A DNA stretch of 64,000 nucleotides from Fibrobacter succinogenes (GCA_902762305.1 CACWNW010000008.1:124001-188000), one strand, 5' to 3'; positions 1 through 9,005 are shown, counted from the first letter of the stretch. Notes: a model not told the origin generated them from the sequence alone. Numbers and translations: made by a program.

Positions 1-2
1 TG

Positions 3-1085
3 GGCGAAGAAACTTTGTATGTGCAGCCCATGGAGTCCGTGCTGAAGGACTACCGCTCTCTGGACGACGGAAAGGTTGTCGTCCTCCAGAAAGACGGCAC
101 GCCTGCCGCCTATGCGACTGTCGCCCTCCGTGCTTCGGATGCGATGGTGGAAGAATATGCTGTACAGAACCAGATGGTCGATTCCTATTTCCGTACCGAT
201 ACGAACGGCAAGTTCACCATGAAATGGCCCAAGAAGGGCGATTACCGCCTGACGGTCGTTTCGGATGGCTTTGCGTTCTCGAAGGTGTTCAGCGCGAAGG
301 AACTGCCGGACCTTGATACCATCAAGCTTTCCGCAACGGCTTCGATTTCGAGTAAAGTAACGCTCCGCTCTTCTGCCGAATATGCGTGGGTGGGCGTATA
401 CGGGCTCGATGTGCTTGTGAAGACGAATAACGTGGGCGCCTACGTGCTTCCGAATGTGCCTGCGGGCGATACGCTTTCGCTGTACTTCTTGACCGCCGAC
501 AGCAATAGCCTCTATGCGGAATGGAAGACTGCCGCTGAACCTTACAGCACTCAGTTCTTGAGCCCTGTGATGGTCTTGCAGGATTTTGAAGCCGATGCTG
601 ATGGCTGGTACCTGAATATCGATTCCCTCAAGAAGGGCACCGAATTCAAGACGGCAAATGTGAAAGCTGGCATCGAGAAGGATTCTATCCGCGGCTCCAA
701 GGTGTTCCACGGCAAGTACAAGCTGGCCAACGACGATTACGCCTGGGCGCTTATCGGAACATCGTTCGAACATTACATGAACTTCGCCGCAATCGATTCC
801 ATTGTGTTCTACGCGAAGGGTAATGGAAGCATTAGGCTTTCGCTCGAGAACTGGGTTTCGCCGACAGTCAACCTGAAGGCGGCTACGGACTGGTACTCGC
901 TTTCTTCGAAGTGGAAACGCATCAGCGTGAACCCGGCGGAACTCTGCGTGGGCAGCGCTAACGAAGAAACCTGCTTTACCACGTGGAACGCGGTGAAGGG
1001 CGGCGTCAAGCAGTTCCACATATTCGTGGAAGGCGGCTCCGAGTTCTACGTCGACGACGTGACGCTCTACGGCGCATTGTTCTAA
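3..1085 (+). CDS. Secreted carbohydrate-binding-type protein, C-terminal part (5' end outside window)
   Basis: The reading frame is open at the left edge, so only the last 360 or so residues are seen and the true start lies upstream. The visible part starts with a carboxypeptidase-regulatory-like (Ig-type) beta domain (roughly the first 85 residues, with a DTNGKFTMKWPKKGDYRLTV stretch typical of that fold). A second short beta domain follows. The last 160 residues resemble a CBM11/CIA30-like jelly roll (starting DFEADADGW and ending FYVDDVTLYG). No catalytic motif is visible. By analogy with Fibrobacter cell-surface proteins it is probably exported and acts on or binds plant polysaccharide; this is inference. 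A terminator follows. Confidence 0.6.
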   Translation, partial: GEETLYVQPMESVLKDYRSLDDGKVVVLQKDGTPAAYATVALRASDAMVEEYAVQNQMVDSYFRTDTNGKFTMKWPKKGDYRLTVVSDGFAFSKVFSAKELPDLDTIKLSATASISSKVTLRSSAEYAWVGVYGLDVLVKTNNVGAYVLPNVPAGDTLSLYFLTADSNSLYAEWKTAAEPYSTQFLSPVMVLQDFEADADGWYLNIDSLKKGTEFKTANVKAGIEKDSIRGSKVFHGKYKLANDDYAWALIGTSFEHYMNFAAIDSIVFYAKGNGSIRLSLENWVSPTVNLKAATDWYSLSSKWKRISVNPAELCVGSANEETCFTTWNAVKGGVKQFHIFVEGGSEFYVDDVTLYGALF

Positions 1086-1095
1086 TACTCAATTG

Positions 1096-1166
1096 TCATT
1101 GCGGGCTTCGTAGAGGCGCGGCAACCGCGAACCTGTATTGTCATCCCCGCGCAGGCGGGGATCTCT
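1096..1166. repeat. Dispersed intergenic palindromic repeats (two motifs side by side)
   Basis: Two repeat-like units stand next to each other: GTCATTGCGGGCTTCGTAGA... and GTCATCCCCGCGCAGGCGGGGAT. Both start with GTCAT, like the copies at 22020 and 43225. The second unit doubles as the terminator hairpin of the upstream gene. Units of this GTCATCCC/GTCATTGCG type are common dispersed palindromes in many bacterial genomes. Confidence 0.55.
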
Positions 1167-1173
1167 TTTTTTT
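1143..1173 (+). terminator. Rho-independent terminator
   Basis: An 8-bp perfect stem ATCCCCGC/GCGGGGAT (1143-1150 with 1155-1162) with a GCAG loop is followed by CTC and a run of eight T. It ends transcription of the carbohydrate-binding-type gene. Confidence 0.85.
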
Positions 1174-1236
1174 ATAACCATTTCAAGCCCTTCGCAACTG
1201 CATAGGTTCTTTAATTTGTATATATTTTAGTATGCT

Positions 1237-2176
1237 ATGTTCAGGAAGATTTTTCTAGTCCTTGTCCTTTTCCAGATGTCCTTTGCGATGGACCCTTCTA
1301 TCGTGAAGGTCCTTGGGTGTCTGGAGAAAAAGCGGATGAGTGTCATTTCCGTCGAAAAAATAGACGGAAAAATCTATGTCAAGAAAGAGACCTGTAAGGA
1401 ATCGGATGTGATAGGCCCTGCTGCTTTTGACCCTGGAGTGTCTATCCTTGAATACAAACAAGACTGCTCGTTTCAGGAAAGGGATTATCTGAAAGGTGTA
1501 AAACACTCTCAAAGAAAGGGATTGCTGGGGGCGAAAAAAAAATAGCACTCGTGATTCTATAATCGTCCTTAAAAAGAATAAGGTCCTTTGGTCGTGTCCC
1601 CTGGGAGGGAAGAAAGTTGAAGACATTAGTGTTTTAGACCAAAGTAAGCTAGTGGTTGGCTGTTCTGACGATTTTGGCGAGCGCGATTTTATTGATACCC
1701 TCTGGCTATTGGATGATAAGTGCCGGTGGACTCTTTTTGAGCCTAACGCAAAAATGAATCCTGAAGGCTTTGTTGACGATTGTACCGTGTTTCCCGATAA
1801 ATTCGGGGCCAGTTCACGCTTTCTGTCGTATTACATAGGCAACCGAGATCCATATACGGTTGTTTTCGATTCGTCATGGAATAGACATTGGGGTACGTCC
1901 CTTTCATTTTGGGTAAACGCATCGGTGCGGGACGTTGGCTGCGGTTACCACTACGACTATGACTACTTCAATAATACGGATGATACGGATCCGTACAGGT
2001 GGGTCGTCAAATGCGCTAGATGGACCGGAAATAATTTTGTGGAGTTTACGTTGCCGTATGAGGTGCGTGACAAGCATGAACGCCATCCGGTTCTGGGGCT
2101 CCTGTTCCCGTGCGGCGACGGGATATGCGTGCAGGATCGTGAGACCAAGAAAATAGAGGTCTTGGTAGATGAGTAG
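1237..2176 (+). pseudogene. Hypothetical secreted protein, reading frame split at an A9 run
   Basis: The first frame (1237-1545, 102 codons) begins with a signal peptide (MFRKIFLVLVLFQMSFA) and stops directly after nine A (1534-1542). The second frame is open from before position 1502 through to 2176. Removing one A joins both into one 312-residue protein, so this is one gene with a +1-type shift at a homopolymer. The joined product has no domain I recognise; the second half is rich in acidic and aromatic residues with several Cys. The split may be a real inactivation, phase variation or transcriptional slippage at the A run, or a sequencing error. A TATATTTT box lies 8 bases before the ATG and no Shine-Dalgarno is seen. 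Confidence 0.65.
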
Positions 2177-2258
2177 GGCACGCTTGTTTTAGCCTTGCTT
2201 AAACGGCCCGTGGTGTGCAAAAATTGGTGATTTTATTGATATTTAGCCACTGCCGCCA

Positions 2259-2289
2259 TTGTTTGTAAACGCGAATTTAAGTATCTTTG
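2259..2289 (+). promoter_or_regulatory. Putative promoter of the ispA operon (leaderless type)
   Basis: TTG (2259-2261), 20 bases, then TATCTTTG (2282-2289) matches the Bacteroidetes/Fibrobacterota-type pattern TTG...TAnnTTTG. The ATG of ispA lies only 4 bases further on and has no Shine-Dalgarno, which suggests a transcript with almost no leader. Confidence 0.5.
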
Positions 2290-2293
2290 GACT

Positions 2294-3181
2294 ATGGAAA
2301 ATCTCGAAAAAGAATCTGGTATTGCCCAGGATTACCTCGCGCGCATTGCGAAAGAAGCTGAAGCGAAATTTGACGAACACCTCCCTCCTGTAAGCGACCG
2401 TCCGTGCCGCCTGCACGAGGCTATGCGTTATTCCATGTTTGCGGGCGGAAAGCGCCTGCGTCCGGGACTTGCCAAGGCCGCTTTCGATATGTTTGGCGGC
2501 AAGGGCGACAAGATCTGGCTTGCTACCAGCGCCCTCGAGATGCTCCACACGTTTAGCCTTATCCATGACGACCTCCCTTGCGTAGACAACGACGATTACC
2601 GCAGGGGCAAGCTCACGAGCCACAAGAAGTTTGGCGAGGCGACTGCCGTGATGGCGGGCGATGCACTCTGCGTGCAGGCCTTTGAGCTGATGGGCCGTGC
2701 GGGCGATGCCCGTGCCATCGAAGTGCTTGCCCACCTGTTGGGTACCTACGGCATGATCGGCGGCGAGATGACCGACATCGAGTGCGAAGGCAAGGCTGTC
2801 GACCTCGACGTTGTCGACTACATCCATTATCACAAGACTGCGGCCCTCATCGAGGCGTCTCTCCAGGTGGGCGCCATGCTCGCCGGCGCCGACGAGAAGT
2901 CCATCGCGGCCATCCGCAGTTATGGGCGCTCCATCGGGCTTGCCTTCCAGATTGTCGACGACATCCTGGATATCGTCTCCACGACCGAGGAACTGGGCAA
3001 GGATGCCGGTTCCGATATCGAGAAGGGCAAGGCAACCTACCCGTCTATTGTCGGGCTTGAAAATTCCCGCGCGAAGGCAAAGGAACTCTATTGCGAATCC
3101 CTGAAGGCCCTCGATGGCCTTGCATGCGATACGTCCATCCTGCGCGCCATAGCAGCTTTTATCATTACCCGGGTTAAGTAA
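2294..3181 (+). CDS. ispA: Polyprenyl (farnesyl) diphosphate synthase
   Basis: This is a trans-isoprenyl diphosphate synthase of 295 residues, the usual length for IspA. It condenses IPP with DMAPP/GPP to make farnesyl diphosphate in the cytoplasm. Both metal-binding motifs are present: the first aspartate-rich motif DDLPCVD at residues 92-98 and the second, DDILD, at 222-226; the GGKRLRPGL substrate-binding stretch is at 51-59. The stop codon overlaps the dxs start by one base (TAATG), so the two isoprenoid genes are almost certainly co-transcribed and translationally coupled. It could make a slightly longer chain (GGPP), as chain length cannot be fixed by eye. Confidence 0.93.
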   Translation: MENLEKESGIAQDYLARIAKEAEAKFDEHLPPVSDRPCRLHEAMRYSMFAGGKRLRPGLAKAAFDMFGGKGDKIWLATSALEMLHTFSLIHDDLPCVDNDDYRRGKLTSHKKFGEATAVMAGDALCVQAFELMGRAGDARAIEVLAHLLGTYGMIGGEMTDIECEGKAVDLDVVDYIHYHKTAALIEASLQVGAMLAGADEKSIAAIRSYGRSIGLAFQIVDDILDIVSTTEELGKDAGSDIEKGKATYPSIVGLENSRAKAKELYCESLKALDGLACDTSILRAIAAFIITRVK

Positions 3182-5052
3182 TGGATTTAAAAGACGTAAA
3201 GTCTCCAAAGGACATCAAGCACTGTTCCGTACAGGAACTGAACCGCCTCGCCTCGCAGGTTCGCGAGACGATTATCGGTCAGGTTTCCAAGCACGGCGGG
3301 CACTTGGCGTCTAGCCTTGGGGTCGTCGAGCTCACGCTTGCGCTCCATTACGTGTTCAACGCGCCCGACGACAAGATCGTGTGGGACGTTGGCCACCAGG
3401 CTTATGTGCACAAGCTTTTGACCGGGCGTTACGACCGGTTCGGCACGCTGCGCCAGCAGGGCGGTATTTCCGGGTTCCTCAAGCGTAACGAAAGCGAGTA
3501 CGACTGCTTCGGTGCGGGCCATGCGACTACGTCCATTTCGGCCGCTCTCGGCTTTGCCGTGGCGCGCAACCATTTCGAGCGCAAGAACAACGTGGTGGCC
3601 GTCATCGGTGACGGTTCCATGACCGGCGGTATGGCATACGAGGCCCTGAATAACGCTGGGCTTTCGAAGCAGAACATGACCATCATCTTGAACGATAACA
3701 AGATGAGCATCGCGCCCAACGTGGGCGGGTTCAGCAAGTACCTGAACCGCGTGATTTCGGACCCGGTTTACAACAAGATGCGTTCGGACCTGGACCGCCT
3801 GATGAGGCGTGTGCCCGGTATTTTGGGCAGCCGCTTCCGTGACCTCTTCTTGCAGGTGGAATCCGCCGCGAAGAACGCGGTGAAGCCCGGCGCCTTCTTC
3901 GAAGATCTCGGTGTGCGCTACTTCGGGCCCATCGACGGTCACGACATCAATGAACTTATCATGATTCTCGAGCGCGTGAAGTCGCAGCCCGGTCCGTGCA
4001 TCGTGCACGTGTTGACCGAGAAGGGCCGCGGTCTCGATGCCGCCGAGAAGAACCCGACCAAATTCCACGGATGCGGTCCGTTCGACCCGGAAAGCGGGCT
4101 CCCGCTTGCCCCAGGCAAGCCGAACCCCTCCCTCACGAGCGTCTTCGGCAAGACCTTGCTCGAACTCGCGAAGAAGGACAACCGCATCATGGGCATCACG
4201 GCTGCCATGCCCACGGGCTGCGGCATGGACATTGTCGCGAAGGAACTGCCCGACCGCGTGATAGACGTGGGCATCGCGGAAGAACATGCGGTGACGTTTG
4301 CCGCGGGCCTTGCCTGCGATGGCGTGGTACCGGTGGTCGCCATCTATTCGAGCTTTATGCAGCGCGCCTACGACCAGATTATGCACGACGTCGCGCTGCA
4401 GAACCTGCACGTGGTATTCGTGCTCGACCGCGCGGGACTTGTCGGTGCCGACGGGCCCACGCACCACGGTGCGTTCGACCTGTCGTTCCTGCGTACCGTA
4501 CCCGGCATGACGGTGCTTGCGCCTAGCGACGAGAACGAACTCCGCGACATGCTGGTCGCCTCCATCGACATGGAGGGGCCCGTCGCAATCCGTTACCCGC
4601 GCGGGACTGCCCTCGCCGAATCGCTCGCGCCTGCAAGCGACGCTCCCTTCGATGCGAAGCTCCCGAAGGTCATCGAGCAGGGCAAGGGAATCCTGCTGCT
4701 CGGTGCCGGGTTCATGACAAACGAACTGAAGAAGACCGCCGCGGTGCTGAAGGCGAACGGTTACAGCCCCACGCTGGTGGACGCCCGCATTGTCAAGCCC
4801 CTCGACGATGAATGCTACCGCGGGCTTCTCGCAAGCCACGATGTTATCGTGACGCTCGAAGACAATACCCGCATAGGCGGCTATGGTTCTGCGGTCATGG
4901 AACTCATGGCGGATTTGGGGATTACGGGAAAGAAGTTCTTCCGTTTTGGTCTGCCCGACCATTTCGTGGAACAGGGTGAAATCCAGAATCTGTACAAACT
5001 CTTGAAAATAGACGGCGAGTCTGTCGCCAAACAATTGATGGAAATACTATGA
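3181..5052 (+). CDS. dxs: 1-deoxy-D-xylulose-5-phosphate synthase
   Basis: DXS condenses pyruvate and glyceraldehyde 3-phosphate, the first step of the MEP isoprenoid pathway, using thiamine diphosphate. The protein is 623 residues, normal for the family. The ThDP site GDGSMTGGMAYEALNNAG begins at about residue 143; the transketolase-type pyrimidine-binding domain carries the GIAEEHAVTFAAGLA segment (about 360-375) and the RAGLVGADGPTHHG motif (about 418-431), followed by a C-terminal domain. The start overlaps the ispA stop by one base and its end overlaps the next gene by four bases (ATGA), placing it in the middle of a four-gene operon. Confidence 0.96.
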   Translation: MDLKDVKSPKDIKHCSVQELNRLASQVRETIIGQVSKHGGHLASSLGVVELTLALHYVFNAPDDKIVWDVGHQAYVHKLLTGRYDRFGTLRQQGGISGFLKRNESEYDCFGAGHATTSISAALGFAVARNHFERKNNVVAVIGDGSMTGGMAYEALNNAGLSKQNMTIILNDNKMSIAPNVGGFSKYLNRVISDPVYNKMRSDLDRLMRRVPGILGSRFRDLFLQVESAAKNAVKPGAFFEDLGVRYFGPIDGHDINELIMILERVKSQPGPCIVHVLTEKGRGLDAAEKNPTKFHGCGPFDPESGLPLAPGKPNPSLTSVFGKTLLELAKKDNRIMGITAAMPTGCGMDIVAKELPDRVIDVGIAEEHAVTFAAGLACDGVVPVVAIYSSFMQRAYDQIMHDVALQNLHVVFVLDRAGLVGADGPTHHGAFDLSFLRTVPGMTVLAPSDENELRDMLVASIDMEGPVAIRYPRGTALAESLAPASDAPFDAKLPKVIEQGKGILLLGAGFMTNELKKTAAVLKANGYSPTLVDARIVKPLDDECYRGLLASHDVIVTLEDNTRIGGYGSAVMELMADLGITGKKFFRFGLPDHFVEQGEIQNLYKLLKIDGESVAKQLMEIL

Positions 5053-6302
5053 GCGAAGAAAACAAGCGCACAGTGAGAAGCACTCTTACCCGCAAGTTCG
5101 GTGTGAGTGAAAAGAAAGACGAACGCCGCCCGCGCAAGGACGACGGCGAATCCAGAAAGTTCGGCGACCGTCCCGCCTTTGGCGGACGCCGCGATGGCGA
5201 ACACAGCGGTTTCCGTTCGGGCCGTCCGCGTGGACTGCGCGAAGATGGTTCCCGCAACGAGGATTCCGAAGGCCGTTTCGACCGCGAACGCCGCCCGCGT
5301 CGCTTTGGCGACCGCCCGTTTGGCCGCCGCGAAAGTGGCCGCTTCGGGGATCGTTTTGGCAAGCGCGGTGACCGCCCGTTCCGTGCCTTTGACGGCGCTT
5401 CCGAAAACACTCCGGTTTACCGCCAGCGTCCCGAACAGAAGGCTGAACGCGTCGACGAGAATATCGACGAGGCTACGCTCGAAGCACGCGCCGCTCAGAT
5501 TGAAAAGTCCGAAGACACCGTCGCCAATCCGCCTTGGTTCAAGAAGCTCCTCGCCATCACGACGGAAAAGGGCCGTGAACGCGAAGGCCGCTTCCTCGGT
5601 GAAGGCGTGCATGTTGTGGACGAACTCGTGTCCCGCCACCGCGAAATCGTTATCGCGGTCTACATGGTGGAAGGCTTCGAGAACGAACCGCTTATCGAAA
5701 AGATCAACGAGGCGGATGTCACCATTCACATGCTCACTGCCGACCAGATGAAGCAGCTTTCCTCTACGGTCACGACGCAGGGAATCATCGCACACTGCCG
5801 TATTGCTAACAAGAAGCCGGTGTACGAATCGAGCCGCAGCGTCATTACGCTCGTCGACGCCGTGCAGGATCCGGGTAACCTCGGTACGCTTTTCCGCACG
5901 AGCCTCGGTTTCGGTTCCGATGGCATGGTGCTCGGCCGCGGTACGGTGAGCCCGTTCAACCCGAAGGTTGTTCGCGGTTCCTCGGGAACGTTCCTCCGCG
6001 TGCCTTTCGAATTCGATATCGACATGGTCGACCATATCAACTTCCTGCGCAGCAAGGGTTACACCATCATCGCTACGGACTTGCACGCGAAGCAGAGCCT
6101 CCGCGACATCCCGAAGCACAAGCTCCGCAAGATGGCCTTCCTCGTGGGTAACGAGGGCGCGGGTACGAACCCGTACTTCATCGAGCTTGCCGACGAGACG
6201 GTGAAGATCCCGATGAGCAGCGAACTCGAATCGCTCAATGTTTCCGTGGCTCACGGCATCCTCAGCTACGAGGCCGCCCAGATCCAGGAGGAACTCAAGT
6301 AA
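5049..6302 (+). CDS. TrmH/SpoU-family RNA 2'-O-methyltransferase with an Arg-rich N-terminal extension
   Basis: The last 160 or so residues are a SPOUT methyltransferase domain with all three SpoU motifs: NLGTLFRT, VGNEGAG and SLNVSVAHGILSYEA. Before it lies a SpoU substrate-binding domain. Such enzymes methylate a ribose 2'-OH of rRNA or tRNA using S-adenosylmethionine; the closest type is RlmB/TrmH, but the target base cannot be told. The first 140 residues are unusual: low-complexity, dominated by Arg, Gly, Asp and Phe (repeated RFGDR, FGRRES blocks), like an RGG-type RNA-binding tail. The gene overlaps dxs by four bases and pyrF by one base. Confidence 0.88.
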   Translation: MSEENKRTVRSTLTRKFGVSEKKDERRPRKDDGESRKFGDRPAFGGRRDGEHSGFRSGRPRGLREDGSRNEDSEGRFDRERRPRRFGDRPFGRRESGRFGDRFGKRGDRPFRAFDGASENTPVYRQRPEQKAERVDENIDEATLEARAAQIEKSEDTVANPPWFKKLLAITTEKGREREGRFLGEGVHVVDELVSRHREIVIAVYMVEGFENEPLIEKINEADVTIHMLTADQMKQLSSTVTTQGIIAHCRIANKKPVYESSRSVITLVDAVQDPGNLGTLFRTSLGFGSDGMVLGRGTVSPFNPKVVRGSSGTFLRVPFEFDIDMVDHINFLRSKGYTIIATDLHAKQSLRDIPKHKLRKMAFLVGNEGAGTNPYFIELADETVKIPMSSELESLNVSVAHGILSYEAAQIQEELK

Positions 6303-7189
6303 TGGCTTGCTTCCACGAACGTCTCGAACAGCGTATCGCCCAGTGCGGGAACCCGGTGTGCCTGGGCATGGACCCGGTCCTGAAGCTTATCCCGCTCGAA
6401 GGGAGTGCCGAAGAAAAGATCAAGCGCTTCTACCTCGATATCCTGGAATGCGCTCTCAGGCGTAACGTGCAGCCCGCCGTGGTGAAGCCGAACAGCGCTT
6501 ACTACGAATGCGTGAGCGTGCAGGCGATGCTCGTGCTGCAGGAACTCATCGCCGCCTACAGGAACGCCGGCATTCCGGTGGTTCTCGATGCGAAGCGTGG
6601 CGATATCGGCAAGTCTAGCGCCGCCTATGCGACTGCCGCCTATGACGTTTACAAGGCCGACGCGGTTACGGTTTCGCCCTGGATGGGTTCTGATTCCGTT
6701 GGCCCGTTCATTCGCGAGAATTCCGAGAACGGCGCATACGTGTTGCTCCGCACGAGCAACAAGGGTGCGCATGACTTCCAGGACATGAACGTTGTCCGTA
6801 GCGACGACCCGCGCGACAATGCGCAGGCCTTCTATTCCGTCGCCGACAAGATTATGGAATGGGACGGCTCCCTCGGTTACCTGGGCGCTGTCGTCGGTGC
6901 GACGCACCCCGAAGAACTCGAGCAGATTACCGCCTACACGGTGGCCAAGAAGCACGAAATCCCGTTCCTCATTCCGGGCGTCTCGATTCCGGGTGTTCCC
7001 GGCGGTCAGGGCGGTGACGCGAAGACGGTGCTTACTGCAATCGCTAACGGCGGCGGCAAGCGCAAGTTCCACGTGCTCAACAGTTCTAGCGGCCTGAACT
7101 TTGCCTGGCAGCGCAACAATACTCCGGCGAACTTCGCGAACGATTGTATCGACGCGCTGGAACGCCTTGCCGAGGCCTGCGCGTTCTGA
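6302..7189 (+). CDS. pyrF: Orotidine 5'-phosphate decarboxylase (subfamily 2)
   Basis: OMP decarboxylase makes UMP, the last step of de novo pyrimidine synthesis. The catalytic signature DAKRGDIGKSSAAYA is present (about residues 96-110), as are the N-terminal CLGMDP substrate loop and the PFLIPGVSIPG phosphate-binding region. At 295 residues it matches the longer type-2 PyrF (TIGR02127-like) rather than the 230-residue enzyme of E. coli. The start overlaps the stop of the methyltransferase by one base (TAATG), so it is the last gene of the ispA-dxs-trmH-pyrF operon. Heptamer repeats begin at its stop codon. Confidence 0.94.
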   Translation: MACFHERLEQRIAQCGNPVCLGMDPVLKLIPLEGSAEEKIKRFYLDILECALRRNVQPAVVKPNSAYYECVSVQAMLVLQELIAAYRNAGIPVVLDAKRGDIGKSSAAYATAAYDVYKADAVTVSPWMGSDSVGPFIRENSENGAYVLLRTSNKGAHDFQDMNVVRSDDPRDNAQAFYSVADKIMEWDGSLGYLGAVVGATHPEELEQITAYTVAKKHEIPFLIPGVSIPGVPGGQGGDAKTVLTAIANGGGKRKFHVLNSSSGLNFAWQRNNTPANFANDCIDALERLAEACAF

Positions 7190-7223
7190 GTTCATAGTTC
7201 CGAGTTCTGAGTTACTAGTGATG
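7189..7223. repeat. Tandem heptamer repeat array 1 (5 units)
   Basis: Five consecutive 7-base units start with AGT: AGTTCAT, AGTTCCG, AGTTCTG, AGTTACT, AGTGATG. The array starts on the last base of the pyrF stop codon. It is one of four such five-unit arrays in the window. Confidence 0.7.
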
Positions 7224-7258
7224 CTGTTATGAAAAAGCTTCTTGACATTAGAAATTCT

Positions 7259-7293
7259 AGTAACCAGGAACTATTAACTAGTAACTAATAATT
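7259..7293. repeat. Tandem heptamer repeat array 2 (5 units)
   Basis: Units AGTAACC, AGGAACT, ATTAACT, AGTAACT and AATAATT lie directly before the start codon at 7298. The phase is strictly 7 bases. Together with array 1 it fills most of this 108-base intergenic space. Confidence 0.75.
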
Positions 7294-7297
7294 ACTT

Positions 7298-8143
7298 ATG
7301 CGCTTCTTGATTCCCATAGTTCTTGCGGTAGCGGTCATCGCGCTTGCTTTCCATAACGCGAAACCGCTGCCCAGTACGAACTTCGATGAATCCTTCTTGC
7401 CGAAGGCGTCATCGGTGAAGTACGTCGCCGCCGGGCATGATGCTTCCGTGGCAGGGCTTTTCTGGATCAAGGGACTTACCGAGCTGGGTGAAAGTTTTCT
7501 TACTGGCAAGGAATATACATACTTGAGCCATGTGGCGAACTTGTGCACCGAACTCGATTCCCTGTTCTATACTCCCTATTACTTTGTTAGCAGTATCACT
7601 CCGGTGGATTCTCCCGATACGACGGATTTCATCATTATGAGCCGCGCGCTTCGTGTGTATCCGGAGAAGTGGAGGGTTGCCGTCAGTTATGCGCTCAGGC
7701 TTGCGAACGGGCCTTATCCCGACAAGAAGGCTGCTGCCGATGTGATGCGCCCGTATTTCGACAGCAAGGACACGACTCTCCCGCAGCATATCCGCCTTAT
7801 GTACCGTACCTTCGAGTTGGACATGGAACAGACCGAGACTGCGGTCGAGATGATTCTGAACGACGTAATGCAGCCGCGGTTCAAGAAGTTCCGTGGCGGC
7901 TTCTACAACAAGACCTTCCGTGTTCTTGGATACAAGGGCCTGGGGGCGACCCGCGGTAGCGATTCCACTACATACAACGAGATCAAGAATACCATCGATG
8001 CGTTTGCCGATGGCAAGATTCCTCCGCAGTATGCCTATGCTCACTTGCTTTCGATGAAGAAGGTTGAGCCTGCTAAGGTCGAAGAACCTGCGGCTGCTGA
8101 AGCCGATACGACCGCGGCAGTTGCCGATTCGACGGCCCAGTAG
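7298..8143 (+). CDS. Exported hypothetical protein, TPR-like
   Basis: A single N-terminal hydrophobic segment (residues 2-18) acts as a signal anchor, so the 281-residue protein is likely periplasmic or tethered to the inner membrane. The segment AAGHDASVAGLFWIKGLTEL resembles a motif in TPR-like envelope proteins of other phyla (an Asp-rich turn followed by LFWI/LLWL), and the rest is mostly helical with pairs of helices ending in Pro, as in TPR arrays. The C-terminus is a low-complexity Ala/Glu/Thr tail. There is no catalytic motif. It is convergent with the gene at 8235 and lacks a clear Shine-Dalgarno; heptamer repeats lie immediately upstream. Function unknown. Confidence 0.6.
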   Translation: MRFLIPIVLAVAVIALAFHNAKPLPSTNFDESFLPKASSVKYVAAGHDASVAGLFWIKGLTELGESFLTGKEYTYLSHVANLCTELDSLFYTPYYFVSSITPVDSPDTTDFIIMSRALRVYPEKWRVAVSYALRLANGPYPDKKAAADVMRPYFDSKDTTLPQHIRLMYRTFELDMEQTETAVEMILNDVMQPRFKKFRGGFYNKTFRVLGYKGLGATRGSDSTTYNEIKNTIDAFADGKIPPQYAYAHLLSMKKVEPAKVEEPAAAEADTTAAVADSTAQ

Positions 8144-8196
8144 AAAGCCGGCCCGGCAATATACGTATTAGTTCCTGCGCCAAGCATCTGGCGCCC

Positions 8197-8231
8197 AATA
8201 ACTAATGACCAATGACTAGTGACCAATAACT
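8197..8231. repeat. Tandem heptamer repeat array 3 (5 units)
   Basis: Units AATAACT, AATGACC, AATGACT, AGTGACC and AATAACT sit between the convergent genes ending at 8143 and 8235. A small hairpin, GCGCCA/TGGCGC (8178-8195), lies just before the array and may act as a terminator, though no T run follows. Confidence 0.75.
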
Positions 8232-8234
8232 GGT

Positions 8235-9005
8235 CTATTCTCCGCAGCGCTTCGCGTTGTTCGGGAGTCCCATCAGTTCGAATGCGTTCTTGCAGCGCAG
8301 CTTCAGGTCGGCAGCGACGTCAGCCGGAGTGCCTTTCAGGAGCGAACGGTGGTAAAGGATTGTGGCCGTCATGTACGGCATGTTGTTCTTGATGGACATG
8401 GCTTCGGCCGCCTGGTACAGCGAATCCGCTTCGCGCTTGCCCTGCACGTCTGCCATGCGGGCTGCGGTCCAGGCGTAGAACCCGCCCTTCTTGCTTGTGC
8501 GCTTGCCGACCATCTTGAGCGATTCTTCGGCATCGTCGTTTTGGCCCTTGGCGGCCTGCGCGATGGCGCATTCGGAATAGAACGAAGCCTGGAGGGGCTT
8601 GTCGGACTTGCTTACGGAATCGGCATCCGCGGAGCGGCACACCTTGAGCGCCTCGTCGAAGTTGCCCTGCGCGTTGGCGAGCGCGGCCTTGCCCTGGAGG
8701 AGCATCAGGTTGGTGTTCTTGTCGAGAATTTCGGGACGCACCTGCGAAAGCAGGGTGTCGGCAAGTTCGAAATCGAGGCTCATCGTGCGGACTTGCGCCA
8801 TCGCCATGAGTACGCGGCCTTCGGAGCGCAGGTCCGCTTCCTTGCGGCTGGCGAGGAGTGCGCGTTCCAGCTGTCCGTAGCCTTTAGCGAACTTGCCCGC
8901 GTCGAGCGAACGCTGGGCGCGGGACGAAAGGATGCCCGACTCGGAGGCGCTTGCGATTGTGGCAAGCGAAAGCAGTGCTGCGATGCCGAACTTGCGCATT
9001 ACCAT
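8235..9005 (-). CDS. Periplasmic TPR-like hypothetical protein
   Basis: The 256-residue product starts with a signal peptide (MRKFGIAALLSLATIASASE) and continues as a series of Ala- and Leu-rich helical pairs (for example LMLLQGKAALANAQGNFDEA), typical of TPR folds. It is probably a periplasmic scaffold. The start at 9005 is preceded by GGTGGAG five bases upstream; an alternative ATG at 8999 overlaps the mlaD stop in the TAATG arrangement common in this genome. It is co-transcribed with, and directly follows, the MCE-domain gene, so a role in the same lipid-transport complex is possible but not shown. Confidence 0.65.
   Translation of the reverse strand: MVMRKFGIAALLSLATIASASESGILSSRAQRSLDAGKFAKGYGQLERALLASRKEADLRSEGRVLMAMAQVRTMSLDFELADTLLSQVRPEILDKNTNLMLLQGKAALANAQGNFDEALKVCRSADADSVSKSDKPLQASFYSECAIAQAAKGQNDDAEESLKMVGKRTSKKGGFYAWTAARMADVQGKREADSLYQAAEAMSIKNNMPYMTATILYHRSLLKGTPADVAADLKLRCKNAFELMGLPNNAKRCGE

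Noticed and set aside
3187-5034. 615-codon open frame on the reverse strand
   Set aside because: It lies fully inside dxs, whose catalytic motifs are clear. The reverse frame has no family motifs and is rich in His, Val and Arg, as expected from reading the complement of GC-rich codons.
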